Origin: Runella sp. CRIBMP
GTDB taxonomy: Bacteria; Bacteroidota; Bacteroidia; Cytophagales; Spirosomataceae
Assembly: GCF_009905605.1 (NCBI RefSeq)
Contig: NZ_JAAAKZ010000011.1
Location: forward strand, 62,001 to 126,000
Direction of reading: 5' to 3'
DNA: 64,000 nt
This document shows positions 51,536-60,332 of this stretch, in pieces. Made by a program: the position numbers and the translations under genes. The stretch's first letter is position 1. Each line of letters opens with the position of its first letter. Under the pieces are notes generated by a model. The model saw nothing but the letters and a program-made list of their open reading frames with translations. It did not search any database and was not told where the DNA came from.

Positions 51536-51847
51536 ATGTCATTATCTTTATTCAATCTATCAGGCAAAAGGGCATTGATTACCGGAGGGACGCAGGGAAT
51601 CGGTTTTTCCATTGCCAAAGGGTTGGGAGAAGCTGGTGCATCGTTGGTCATTAATGCCCGTAATTCCGAAAAGCTAACTCAATGTATTCAGGAATTGAAA
51701 TCATTGAGAATCGACGCAATAGGCGCATTGTTTGACGTAACAAATGCCGAAAGTGTGAAAGAGGCGATACATGAAATTGAAACCCATATAGGCCCTATTG
51801 ATATTTTGGTCAACAACGCCGGCATCATCCGACGCTCTCCCGCCGAG
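51536..51847 (+). pseudogene. Short-chain dehydrogenase, N-terminal fragment
   Basis: About 104 residues of an SDR are present from ATG 51536: cofactor loop G-G-T-Q-G-I-G-F, then D-V-T-N-A-E-S-V and the N-N-A-G-I-I-R-R block typical of gluconate-5-dehydrogenase-like SDRs. The sequence then breaks off before the catalytic S-Y-x-x-x-K region and joins, out of frame, to a sugar isomerase remnant; the open frame stops at 51889. Loss of the catalytic half makes it non-functional. The C-terminus of an SDR is found separately at 61.2-61.3 kb on the other strand. Confidence 0.8.
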
Positions 51848-52235
51848 GGTATGAAATTGACTTTATCAATAACGTCGAGGGGGCGTTGAGTTAATGAAAA
51901 AAGTCAATCGGCCCAACATGAAACTCATGCCGGATGTATTCCACATGAATATTGAAGACCGAACCATAGGCCCCGAATTGGCATAACATATTGATTTTGT
52001 GAAGTACATTCATTTCGCTGACTCCAATCGTTTAGCACCCGGGCAGGGGCATTTAGACTTCCCCAAAATCATGAATAGCCTTTTTCAAGCCCACTATGAC
52101 GGGTGGGTCTCGGTTGAAATCCTTCCAAAGCCTGACCCCGATACTGCCGCCCGACAATCAGCGGAGTTTCTATTGCCTTTGATTCATGCCTATAATGAGC
52201 GAAGAGCAGAAGTATTGCCGATAATCGTTTCCTAA
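51848..52235 (+). pseudogene. Sugar phosphate isomerase/epimerase (TIM barrel), C-terminal remnant
   Basis: Reading across frames gives G-Y-E-I-D-F-I-N-N-V-E-G-A-L, a one-base loss near 51888-51890, then L-M-K-K-V-N-R-P-N-M-K-L-M-P-D-V-F-H-M-N-I-E-D, an in-frame TAA at 51984-51986 and H-I-D-F-V-K-Y-I-H-F-A-D-S-N-R to the end. This is the C-terminal half of a xylose-isomerase-like TIM barrel (D-V-F-H-M-N and H-F-A-D-S-N-R are metal/substrate-site blocks). The N-terminal half is missing. Frameshift, stop and truncation together mark it as dead. Confidence 0.8.
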
Positions 52236-52253
52236 CAGTTATTATAAAACACC

Positions 52254-52463
52254 ATGGAAAAACCAAAAATCTACATCGGAAATGACCACGGCGGCTATGC
52301 CCTTAAAGTGGCATTGGTGAAATACCTGACCGAAAAAAGCTACACCGTTGAGGATGTTTGCTGTTATTCCGAAGACATTGTACGGTATCCTTACTTTGCC
52401 GCCAAAGTAGCAAAAGCAGTACTGTTCGGGCGGTTAGGCAAAATACAAAAACAAGCGTGGTAA
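52254..52463 (+). pseudogene. RpiB/LacAB-type sugar-phosphate isomerase, truncated N-terminus
   Basis: The first about 55 residues match RpiB-like isomerases: I-Y-I-G-N-D-H-G-G-Y-A-L-K, then Y-L-T-E-K-S-Y-T-V-E-D and D-I-V-R-Y-P-Y-F-A-A-K-V-A-K-A-V. The usual G-I-L-I-C-G-T-G-x-G active-site loop is absent and the frame ends after 69 residues. Probably a relic of the same decayed sugar operon as the SDR and TIM-barrel fragments. Confidence 0.75.
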
Positions 52464-52513
52464 TTAGCTGTTTCATAACATTTAAAAATATTAAAAGTCT
52501 CGGGTTTCAGCAA

Positions 52514-53257
52514 TTATTTAAGCATTATTTCATCGGCCATTCGCTGTAAAGTTTCTGCCTGCGATTCCGAAAGGACGGCACTGGGTTGCCCATCTTTCAG
52601 TAATTGACGCGGCAATTCCAATGCACTTTTTCCCGACAGCGTTTGATAAATAACACAACAGGCCAAATAGCTTCCGAATAAATTGGGGTGTCTTCCGTCG
52701 GAGATGAACAAATCTATTCCTACCAAACCGGCCTGTTTCCAGGCTTCGCCCACAGGTGCCACTAAGCTGCCCGTTTCTTTGGCAATGGTTCGATACGCTT
52801 CCGAAAGTTTGGGCTGTTCGTCGGGATTTGCTTTGGCGGCCCATGTCATGTAGAACAGCGGCTTGGCTTTGGCTGCTTCTATTTCTTCCGTAAACAGCTT
52901 TGCGTAATGAAAAAAAGCTTCACGATGGCTAAACGGTCGCGTACTTTGTTCCTGCAACACCACATAATCCCAGGTCTGTTTGTGAATCGCTCCTTTTGCT
53001 TTCCCGTCCAACCAATGTTTTTCCAGCGTTGCCCCGCCAACGGTAACTGATTCATAGCTGACTTTTATTCCCTTGCCGTTCATGAGTTGAGCCAGTATTT
53101 CGGGCAGGTCGTTGCCGTAAGTGTAGCTGTTGCCGATGAACAGAATTTTCAGTTCTTTGGGCAACGAATTTTGAAGGGGCTGAGAACGGAGTGCATTAGA
53201 AAGGAAAACCAAGTACACTATCCCAATAAAAAAGACGCTTTTCTTTGCCATATTCAT
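52514..53257 (-). CDS. Secreted SGNH/GDSL hydrolase family protein
   Basis: A 247-residue exported protein (signal segment about residues 7-25). SGNH blocks are intact: F-I-G-N-S-Y-T-Y-G with the nucleophile Ser, and S-D-G-R-H-P-N with the Asp-His pair. It resembles the carbohydrate-esterase-like proteins of Bacteroidota, probably deacylating a polysaccharide or glycoconjugate in the periplasm. It is convergent with the RpiB relic and is the last gene of the minus-strand run. Confidence 0.8.
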   Translation of the reverse strand: MNMAKKSVFFIGIVYLVFLSNALRSQPLQNSLPKELKILFIGNSYTYGNDLPEILAQLMNGKGIKVSYESVTVGGATLEKHWLDGKAKGAIHKQTWDYVVLQEQSTRPFSHREAFFHYAKLFTEEIEAAKAKPLFYMTWAAKANPDEQPKLSEAYRTIAKETGSLVAPVGEAWKQAGLVGIDLFISDGRHPNLFGSYLACCVIYQTLSGKSALELPRQLLKDGQPSAVLSESQAETLQRMADEIMLK

Positions 53258-53407
53258 GGATGCATTGATTTAAACCTCGTTGTTTCTCCAAATATACCTC
53301 TACTAAAACACGTTAATGGCAGAATTTCCCGTTAAGAACTCTACTTTATTTTGAGCGGTGAAATTACCTCTTTTACACAAACCCTAAATCCAGTGCTTTC
53401 AAGCTCG

Positions 53408-54337
53408 CTAAAGCAACGCCTTGAACGTCTCTTTTACGACTTCCAAATCTTTCGTATGCGCCTCGACCGCATTGAGGGTATTGGGTGATTTTGCTTCCAG
53501 GCATTGTTCGATCACCACGTGCGGACGAATCTTCAAAGCCGAAAGTTCGCGCACCAGTCGACGATAATCAATATCTCCCTCTGCCGTAAACGTTTCGGCC
53601 CAAACACCGTTGACCGACTGACGAATATGCAGTTCCACAACTCTTTTTCCGTATAATTTCAGTACGTCAAAAACGGCGGCCTGCGAATTTTCGGTGCCGC
53701 GATAGACCCAGTGCACGTCAAAACAAAAAGAGACGTTTTCTGGAGTGGTATTCAGCAAAATATGATGAAACTCCCGGGCCCCTGCTTTCAATTCTATGTC
53801 GTGTGTGTGATAGGCCAACGTCAACCCTTTTTTTCGCAGTTCACTTCCTAACCGTTCTATGGCTGCGGCCTGCATTTCTAATTGTGCATCACTTTTCAGT
53901 TGATTTGCCCCCCACTTTATGGGGTTGGGATTGGTCACAATGATTTTGGTACCGTAGGTTTTTACTGTATCGGCAATTTCCAAAATCTTAGTAATTGACT
54001 TTTCAATTTCCTCCGTGTCGTGCAGGATACTGCCTACGTAAATAGAAGGCATGGCAATCACGTGTTTTTTTAAAGCGGCTATGTAGTTAAGTGCCATAGC
54101 TTTATCGGCTATATTAGGCTCAAAAGCCTTGATACCGGTCCGGGCAACCTCCGCTATATTTTGCTCCAAAGCTTCGCCTCCCCACACTTTGTTTTCCCGT
54201 TTATAAAAAGTAATCCAATTGTAATCGTTGCAGGCAATGGGAAAAGTAGCTACGGCTGAGGTCTTTGCTAATGAAGTAAATGAAATAGCCGGCAGAATGG
54301 AGAGAAAATTCCGCCTGTTCAGTGGGGTGGTTTCCAT
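53408..54337 (-). CDS. Exported sugar phosphate isomerase/epimerase-like TIM barrel
   Basis: A 309-residue AP-endonuclease-2/xylose-isomerase-like barrel. The start R-R-N-F-L-S-I-L-P-A-I-S is a Tat-type signal. Putative metal ligands are the Glu in A-F-E-P-N-I, the His residues of Y-H-T-H-D-I-E, the Asp in F-C-F-D-V-H-W, and Glu in V-V-I-E-Q-C. Such exported isomerases usually sit beside Gfo/Idh oxidoreductases, as here, in sugar-modification pathways of Bacteroidota. Substrate unknown. Confidence 0.85.
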   Translation of the reverse strand: METTPLNRRNFLSILPAISFTSLAKTSAVATFPIACNDYNWITFYKRENKVWGGEALEQNIAEVARTGIKAFEPNIADKAMALNYIAALKKHVIAMPSIYVGSILHDTEEIEKSITKILEIADTVKTYGTKIIVTNPNPIKWGANQLKSDAQLEMQAAAIERLGSELRKKGLTLAYHTHDIELKAGAREFHHILLNTTPENVSFCFDVHWVYRGTENSQAAVFDVLKLYGKRVVELHIRQSVNGVWAETFTAEGDIDYRRLVRELSALKIRPHVVIEQCLEAKSPNTLNAVEAHTKDLEVVKETFKALL

Positions 54338-54412
54338 AATGAATAGGTAAAAAATCAGAAGCTTAAAAACATCATTTCTAAGCCTCTTTGGAGAAAATTA
54401 ATAATTGAAAAA

Positions 54413-55798
54413 TCAGCTCAGCTTCATTTTTACAGCGTCCCAGTTCAGGGCTTTGTTTTGAGCCGAACTGATGTTGCAGGCGATGGAAGGCCCTGCCGTT
54501 CTCAGTCCAAAGGTGGCATCTTCCAAAATGGGTGAACCGGTCCGGATGCCGTTGAAAAACGAGATCATGTGATCCACACGATCATCATACCCTGCCGGTG
54601 GAGTAAACTCAATGGTTTTTCCCATCTCAAAACCGCCCTTGGCATCTCCGTATTTGTCTTTATACCACTTTTTGAACTCTTCTTTCTGTTGCGCCGAAAA
54701 GCTGTCAAACGAATCGTATCCGCCAAAACCTGGTGCAGCACTTCGCTTCAGGGTTTTTACTTTAAAGTCATTCCAACCGATGTCAATAGCTCCGTCCGTG
54801 CCAATTAGCTTGATACCAAATCCACCTTTGCCTTCGCCGCTGGCCAGATTGACGCGGGTGTATAATTGAAATGAAGGGTGAGTTTTGGCTTCGGGATAGG
54901 TCATAAAGGAGTTGACCAGGTCGTAGGCATCCCGGCCGTCATTCCAATAATTGACCTCACCCAACGCCATAATTTTGGTAGGTCCGATGGAACCCGTGAT
55001 GGTATGAAGTCCCGTTAAAAGATGCACAATCAAATCTCCCGCCGAACCGGTACCGTATTCTTTGTAATTACGCCACCGAAAAAAACGCTCCGCACTGAAA
55101 GGTATTTTGGGAGCATTGCCCAGAAAGGTATCAAAATCAATGGTTTGCGGCGACGCATCGGTCGGAATGGAATATTGCCAGGCCCCTTTGGCATCGGTTC
55201 GGTCACAGTAGGCTTCTACATAGGTTAATTCTCCGATGACGCCCTGTTCGAAGTATTTTTTAGCTTCCAGTATGGCAATGCTGCTGGCCCGTTGACTGCC
55301 TACCTGAAACACTTTACCGGTCTTCTTTTGGGTATCAATAATGGCCTGTCCTTCCTCGATTCGCTTGACCATAGGTTTTTCGCAATAGACGTGCTTACCA
55401 GCATTCATGGCATCAATCGCTATTTTTTGGTGCCAGTGGTCGGGCGTACAGATGAGGACAGCGTCGATGTCTTTTCGGGCCAACAGTTCGCGGTAATCTT
55501 TGGTCACAAACAGGTCTTTGCTCCATTTCTCTTTAGCTCGTACCAATCTTCCGTCGTACAAATCGCACACAGCTCCCAACTCCACGCCGTCGACTTTCAA
55601 CGCGGCATCGGTATCAATTAACCCAATAATTCCCGAACCAATCAGCCCGATTCTGATTTTATCCACAGCGGCTACTTTGGCCGCAGGCAGCAAGGTTTTT
55701 TTGAGGGTTTGTTCCTGGGCGAAAGTATTTCCTGCCAAGCTCAGCGCTGCGACGGAGCCGCTAACGTTTTTTAAAAATTTCCTTCGTGAATTTGCCAT
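54413..55798 (-). CDS. Tat-exported Gfo/Idh/MocA family oxidoreductase
   Basis: A 461-residue NAD(P)-dependent oxidoreductase. The N-terminus S-R-R-K-F-L-K-N-V-S-G-S is a canonical twin-arginine signal. The Rossmann fold has G-L-I-G-S-G-I-I-G and the family E-K-P motif occurs in V-Y-C-E-K-P-M. It belongs to the long exported subgroup typical of Bacteroidota and Planctomycetota glycan loci. The substrate sugar is unknown. It is 75 bases upstream of the isomerase gene and 28 bases after the second Gfo/Idh gene, likely one operon. Confidence 0.88.
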   Translation of the reverse strand: MANSRRKFLKNVSGSVAALSLAGNTFAQEQTLKKTLLPAAKVAAVDKIRIGLIGSGIIGLIDTDAALKVDGVELGAVCDLYDGRLVRAKEKWSKDLFVTKDYRELLARKDIDAVLICTPDHWHQKIAIDAMNAGKHVYCEKPMVKRIEEGQAIIDTQKKTGKVFQVGSQRASSIAILEAKKYFEQGVIGELTYVEAYCDRTDAKGAWQYSIPTDASPQTIDFDTFLGNAPKIPFSAERFFRWRNYKEYGTGSAGDLIVHLLTGLHTITGSIGPTKIMALGEVNYWNDGRDAYDLVNSFMTYPEAKTHPSFQLYTRVNLASGEGKGGFGIKLIGTDGAIDIGWNDFKVKTLKRSAAPGFGGYDSFDSFSAQQKEEFKKWYKDKYGDAKGGFEMGKTIEFTPPAGYDDRVDHMISFFNGIRTGSPILEDATFGLRTAGPSIACNISSAQNKALNWDAVKMKLS

Positions 55799-55826
55799 AT
55801 TGGTAAGGGTTTTATAAATTAAAATT

Positions 55827-57038
55827 TTAGTTCATATCATTGTTCAACGTTTCCAACTCCACAATTTCCCCTGTTTCTTTTTTTCGTAAAATGACCTTTT
55901 TATCACCGTTGGGTAAAATTTCATCTTTGATAAACCAATGCTCCGCGTCGTATTCCTTAAAAACGGACGGTTTGGTCAGCCCCGTTTGTCCGCGCCATAC
56001 CGGCAAATCCACGGGTTCCCACTGCTTGGTTTTGGCCGATTTATAGGCAGCATCAATGATGGCATTGACAACGTAGCCATCATAAAAAGTCTCGTTGGGT
56101 TGTTTTCTTTGTTCCATCGCATTAAACATGTCAATAAACATGTTTGTATAGCCCAACTCATGCGCTTCGTCTCCCACTGGAAATTGCCAACCGGTGACCG
56201 ATTCGGCCTTTTCCACCACGTACCCGCCGTCGCCCGCGCCGCTCGTGAACATTTCAAAACCCGTTCGGAGCCAGGAATTCAGCCAGATGGTGCCTTCCGT
56301 GCCCATGATTTCATCGCGTAAATCCATGCCGCCCCGGAACGTCCAGCTTACTTCAAACTGTCCGATGGCTCCGTTTTCGTATTTTACCAACCCAATGGCG
56401 TGGTCTTCGGCGTCGATGGGTTTTACCTGTGTATCGGCCCAGCACATGACCTCCACGGGTTTGATGTCTTTGCCGATAAAGCTTCGCGAGATTTCCACGC
56501 AGTGGCATCCCATGTCCAAAATGGCTCCGCCTCCTGCCAAGTTGAGGTCCCAAAACCAATCGGAATGCGGCCCGGGATGCGTTTCTCTGGATTTTGCCCA
56601 AAGAACACGGCCAATGGCACCGCTCCTGACGCTGCTGAGTGATTTCAGAAACTTGGGGGTGTAACACAGGTCTTCCAGATAGCCCGCAAAGATACCGGCC
56701 TCTTCGCAGGCGGTCATCATGCGCAGAGCTTCTTCGGCGGTGCGCCCTAAAGGTTTTGTACACAAAACTGCCTTTTTATGCTTAACGCACAGGTTTACTG
56801 CTTCTTCATGCTGATAATTGGGAAGAGCAATGACGATGATTTCGGCCGCCGAATGTTTTACCGCTTCTTCCATGTCAGTAAAAAAATACGGAACGCCGTA
56901 GTCTTTTGCAAAGCGTTCTGCCGATTCTTCGCGGCGGGAGAAGACGACTTCGACCGTATCTTTTCCGCGTCTGCCGCTCAATGATTCGGCATAAAAACGC
57001 CCGATAAAACCACCGCCCAGAATACCGATTTTTGCCAT
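55827..57038 (-). CDS. Cytoplasmic Gfo/Idh/MocA family oxidoreductase
   Basis: A 403-residue oxidoreductase without signal peptide. Nucleotide-binding I-L-G-G-G-F-I-G-R-F, the K-P motif in L-C-T-K-P-L-G-R-T, and G-G-G-A-I-L-D-M-G-C-H in the substrate domain with the usual catalytic His region. It is not closely similar to its exported neighbour. Members act on myo-inositol, deoxysugars or keto-sugars; the exact role cannot be read here. Part of the minus-strand catabolic run. Confidence 0.88.
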   Translation of the reverse strand: MAKIGILGGGFIGRFYAESLSGRRGKDTVEVVFSRREESAERFAKDYGVPYFFTDMEEAVKHSAAEIIVIALPNYQHEEAVNLCVKHKKAVLCTKPLGRTAEEALRMMTACEEAGIFAGYLEDLCYTPKFLKSLSSVRSGAIGRVLWAKSRETHPGPHSDWFWDLNLAGGGAILDMGCHCVEISRSFIGKDIKPVEVMCWADTQVKPIDAEDHAIGLVKYENGAIGQFEVSWTFRGGMDLRDEIMGTEGTIWLNSWLRTGFEMFTSGAGDGGYVVEKAESVTGWQFPVGDEAHELGYTNMFIDMFNAMEQRKQPNETFYDGYVVNAIIDAAYKSAKTKQWEPVDLPVWRGQTGLTKPSVFKEYDAEHWFIKDEILPNGDKKVILRKKETGEIVELETLNNDMN

Positions 57039-57128
57039 TGTTGTTATAATTTTAAAGATTATTGTTTCTTATGTAGCTAATTCAATGACGGAGGTTACTA
57101 CATGCAGATCGTCGCAAGAATTATCTCG

Positions 57129-58082
57129 CTAATCTGTTGAAAAAGAAAAAATGCGTCTCGGGTTGTCGATGAACAGTTTATTGAAAAAGGATTTTAACCC
57201 TCTGACATTCAGCTCATCGACAAACGTTGTTAATAAATAACTCAGTCCAGGTGTTCCGCCGTAAGAGCTCCAATAAGCGTTTCGGGCGGCATCCATCCCG
57301 ACCGTTATTTGGTCAGGATAAGCTAACAGTAATTTTTCCAACAGGCCATACGTCCAATTCTCTTCGCCTTTTTTCCAACGAAAAGCACTGTCATACTCCA
57401 CACTTACGCCCGTTTGCATCAATTCAAGATGATAGCCCAAATCCCTGTTTCGGTCGGTATGAGAGAGAACCACATGGTTCAAATCAGCCCCCAGTTTGTC
57501 AAAAAGTAACGCCTGCTCCATCGCCTGATTTCCGTTATTTGTATGGGTTAAAATGGGCGCGCCTGTTTCCCGGTGCGCATTGACCACCGCCCGGATTATT
57601 TTTTGTTGGTGCCGGTTAAATGGTTCATCGCCTGTGGCTACTTTGAGCAGTCCCGCTTTGAATAAGCTTCGTTCGACCACTGGGCCATTATAATCGAATT
57701 TATCAATGCCCGACTGAATATCGGCCATAAACAGATGGGTCAGTTGGTCTTCCGAGTACTGATATCGCCAATGGTTGGCGGGATAATACATTTCCTGGTG
57801 CATTCCCGTACAGCCGATCAAATGAACCCCCGTTTGTCGAGAGATTCGGGCCATTTTAACCGCATTTCTGCCAGCATTGGCGGGCATGGCATCGACCATC
57901 AGGCTGCATCCCAGTTGTTTTATCTCGGACAATTCCTGACTGATTTTATCTACATCGTTCAATAAAAATTCGGGATACCAGTGGGTTACATAACTTTCAT
58001 CAATCATCACGTGCTCGTGAGAAAAAGTGATTCCAATTTCTTCCGTCCGAATGTCACCTAAAATAGTTCTAATGAAAGACAT
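57129..58082 (-). CDS. Phosphotriesterase-family (PTE/Php-like) amidohydrolase
   Basis: A 317-residue TIM-barrel metal hydrolase. Ligands appear in order: S-H-E-H-V (HxH), a Lys in A-G-L-L-K-V-A-T-G (the residue carbamylated or replaced by Glu in the family), H in I-L-T-H-T-N, H in V-L-S-H-T-D-R and D in V-G-M-D-A-A-R. The family includes lactonases and phosphotriesterase homology proteins; a sugar lactonase role would fit the adjacent dehydrogenases. Its start overlaps the FAD oxidoreductase stop by 14 bases, implying coupling. Confidence 0.88.
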   Translation of the reverse strand: MSFIRTILGDIRTEEIGITFSHEHVMIDESYVTHWYPEFLLNDVDKISQELSEIKQLGCSLMVDAMPANAGRNAVKMARISRQTGVHLIGCTGMHQEMYYPANHWRYQYSEDQLTHLFMADIQSGIDKFDYNGPVVERSLFKAGLLKVATGDEPFNRHQQKIIRAVVNAHRETGAPILTHTNNGNQAMEQALLFDKLGADLNHVVLSHTDRNRDLGYHLELMQTGVSVEYDSAFRWKKGEENWTYGLLEKLLLAYPDQITVGMDAARNAYWSSYGGTPGLSYLLTTFVDELNVRGLKSFFNKLFIDNPRRIFSFSTD

Positions 58083-59433
58083 GACTGTTTAAGTTTAATT
58101 TCCAATCTTCTTTGCCCGTAAAAGCTATTTTATCAGGCACTTCCAATACACCGCCTGTGCGGTACAACTCATTCTGCAAAAGACGCACGTCCAACTCATT
58201 GGCCGCCGAATCATCGGTCAGCGACTGCACGGCCGCCAAGCCTGCCGCCGTTCCCATGGACATCGTTTGCGCCATGGAGCGACACGACGCATGAGCGTCG
58301 TGGGTAGCTGAAAAACACCTTCCAACCACCCACACTGTTTGGCTTCCCTCAGGCACGATGGTTCCATAGGGAACGCCGTAAATGCCGCTTTTCGGGATGT
58401 ATTCCCAATGCGTTTCGCTCGCTCCGTTTTTGCCTTCACGGTGGTCTTCGATGGGCGCACCGCAGAGAAAGATAGAATCGTTGGGGATTTGTGCCGACAT
58501 ACACTCTTCTTTCGTGAGTCGATGCTCGCCGTACACGCGTCGGGTTTCACGAACGCCGATTTGGTGGGATAACCCAATGATTTTGGCATCGGCATAACCA
58601 GGTACTTCCTTCTGAAAAAAGCTTTCAACCAAAAACGCCTGCTTTCTGCCTTCAATCTCGGCTTGTGTCAATTCGTTCACGTTCAGCGCATTTAAGCCCG
58701 AAACTTTGACAGCCACGGTCGAAATGCACTTGGGGATATTCATTGCGTGCGCGGAGCCTTCTTTTCTCGGTAATGGCATGGCAGTAGCGGCCATTCGTTG
58801 AGCGAGCATTTTTTTGCCCCCCGCTTTTTCATATTCTTCCAAGTCAACATTGGCCATTCGAAAAGTAGTAGTCATACTTTGGGCAGGTTCTTTTTCACCC
58901 GCGGTTTCGTAAATAAATCCTGCCAAGTGACAGAAATCCGCATCGCCGGAAGCATCTATAACGCGTTTGGGGATGACCGAATAAAATCCTGATTTATTCC
59001 AAAAAATACATTCATACCGACAGTCAGGCAGTGGATAGACGTCAATCAACGTGCTATGCAGTAACACATTAACGCCTGCTCCGAGCAACAGCGAATCCCA
59101 CACATGTTTGAGTCGTTCGGGATTGTAGTTGACTCCCGTTCCTGCTCCGTAGGTATTGGGTCTCAGAAAAATTTCTCCGTAGTTGTCCAGTTCGTTTACC
59201 ACAATGTCGGGCAATCCTCCCACAATTTTTTTGGGGTTTTCGCCGGGAGTAAAAAAACCGTAAAAGGTATCCAACATCTGCGTGGATGTTCCTCCAAAAA
59301 AACCGTAACGTTCAACGAGCAAAACGCGATGCGACGAGTGGGAAGCCGCCGCAATGGCCGCCATACAGCCCGCCGAGCCCGCGCCGATGACCAAAATGTC
59401 CACGTTTTTGATTGATTCCGCTATTTTAACCAT
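58069..59433 (-). CDS. FAD-dependent oxidoreductase (FAD_oxidored family)
   Basis: A 454-residue flavoprotein from ATG 59433; a longer frame to 59559 overlaps the SIS gene and lacks family sequence. Dinucleotide motif I-L-V-I-G-A-G-S-A-G, then R-Y-G-F-F-G-G-T-S-T, V-I-D-A-S-G-D-A-D and a late V-V-G-R-C-F-S-A-T-H motif. This group oxidises or reduces sugar- or organic-acid-like substrates and is common in polysaccharide catabolism loci. No signal peptide. Overlaps the PTE-like gene downstream, suggesting successive steps, perhaps oxidation followed by lactone opening. Confidence 0.85.
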   Translation of the reverse strand: MVKIAESIKNVDILVIGAGSAGCMAAIAAASHSSHRVLLVERYGFFGGTSTQMLDTFYGFFTPGENPKKIVGGLPDIVVNELDNYGEIFLRPNTYGAGTGVNYNPERLKHVWDSLLLGAGVNVLLHSTLIDVYPLPDCRYECIFWNKSGFYSVIPKRVIDASGDADFCHLAGFIYETAGEKEPAQSMTTTFRMANVDLEEYEKAGGKKMLAQRMAATAMPLPRKEGSAHAMNIPKCISTVAVKVSGLNALNVNELTQAEIEGRKQAFLVESFFQKEVPGYADAKIIGLSHQIGVRETRRVYGEHRLTKEECMSAQIPNDSIFLCGAPIEDHREGKNGASETHWEYIPKSGIYGVPYGTIVPEGSQTVWVVGRCFSATHDAHASCRSMAQTMSMGTAAGLAAVQSLTDDSAANELDVRLLQNELYRTGGVLEVPDKIAFTGKEDWKLNLNSHVFH

Positions 59434-59440
59434 CGCTTTT

Positions 59441-60244
59441 TCAGTTTTTCTCCGACACATAACTCGGAATTCCCACTCTTTTGTACAATCGTGAAACGCG
59501 GTGTGCGTGCTCATCATATGCCGACTGAAATAACTCAGTAGCCCGTTCAGCTCCCACAATGGCGGCAGCCGTCAGCACTTTGGGTGGCTCACCGGCCTGC
59601 GTCAACAAATTGGCCAACTCGGCTTTGATGCAGTTGATGAGCATGCAGGAACCTACCGTAGAACCGGGCGCAACGGGTGTTTCCAAGTGTTCAACTTTGA
59701 TCATCGCGTCGCCGACTGGTGCGCCCGAATCCAGAACGATATCACAATAATCCTGCAATTTTCGGCCGTCTTTTCGTTTGCTCAAGCTTACTTCAGAATG
59801 CTTTTTGGAGATGATCCCTATTGTTTTGATGCCCTGCTCCTTAAAAAGCTCAGCCAATTCGATGGGTACTACATTGCAGCCCGACGACGATATAATGAGG
59901 GCCGAATCTTCGTTCGACAGGTCAAAATTGCGTAATATCTGCCGGGCAAAACCGGGGACATTTTCCAAAAACATGGCCTGTCGCTGCCCATTGGCTCCCA
60001 CAACGAGGTTATGAAACGTGAGCGACAGCTCCACGATCGGATTGAAACCCGGAAAGGACCCGTAGCGCGGCCACATTTCTTCGACCATGATGCGGCTGTG
60101 TCCGCTGCCAAAAATATGCACCATACGGCCCGACAAAATGGAATCGGCAAACAGTCGGGCCACTTCTAAAATTTTATCTTCCTGAAGGGCAACGGCTTCC
60201 ATCAGCCCTTGGCATTTTTGAAGGTATTGTTGTGTATAAGTCAT
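59441..60244 (-). CDS. SIS-domain sugar isomerase-like protein
   Basis: A 267-residue SIS protein. The phosphosugar-binding core shows I-F-G-S-G-H-S-R and I-I-S-S-S-G-C-N-V-V-P, with a Pro-Gly rich A-P-G-S-T-V-G-S end motif. It resembles the UPF0309/SIS_2 group related to GmhA and GlmS-type isomerases. It binds or isomerises a sugar phosphate, perhaps the product of the adjacent ROK kinase. Seven bases separate it from the FAD oxidoreductase. Confidence 0.85.
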   Translation of the reverse strand: MTYTQQYLQKCQGLMEAVALQEDKILEVARLFADSILSGRMVHIFGSGHSRIMVEEMWPRYGSFPGFNPIVELSLTFHNLVVGANGQRQAMFLENVPGFARQILRNFDLSNEDSALIISSSGCNVVPIELAELFKEQGIKTIGIISKKHSEVSLSKRKDGRKLQDYCDIVLDSGAPVGDAMIKVEHLETPVAPGSTVGSCMLINCIKAELANLLTQAGEPPKVLTAAAIVGAERATELFQSAYDEHAHRVSRLYKRVGIPSYVSEKN

Positions 60245-60266
60245 AAGTATCGGAGAAAGGATTTTT

Positions 60267-60332
60267 TGGAAAACGGATGAATGGAAAACAGATAGCGGAA
60301 AACGGATAAACGGTTAACAATTAACAGTTAAC
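60267..60332. repeat. Short degenerate tandem repeats at ROK/SIS junction
   Basis: Three units of GGAAAACGGAT-like sequence (starting 60267, 60282, 60296) are followed by TTAAC-containing heptamers (GTTAAC, AATTAAC, AGTTAAC). The repeats run into the 3' end of the ROK gene. Confidence 0.5.

Noticed and set aside
59434-59559. N-terminal extension of the FAD oxidoreductase
   Set aside because: It would overlap the SIS-domain gene for most of its length and adds no family sequence; the ATG at 59433 directly precedes the FAD-binding motif.
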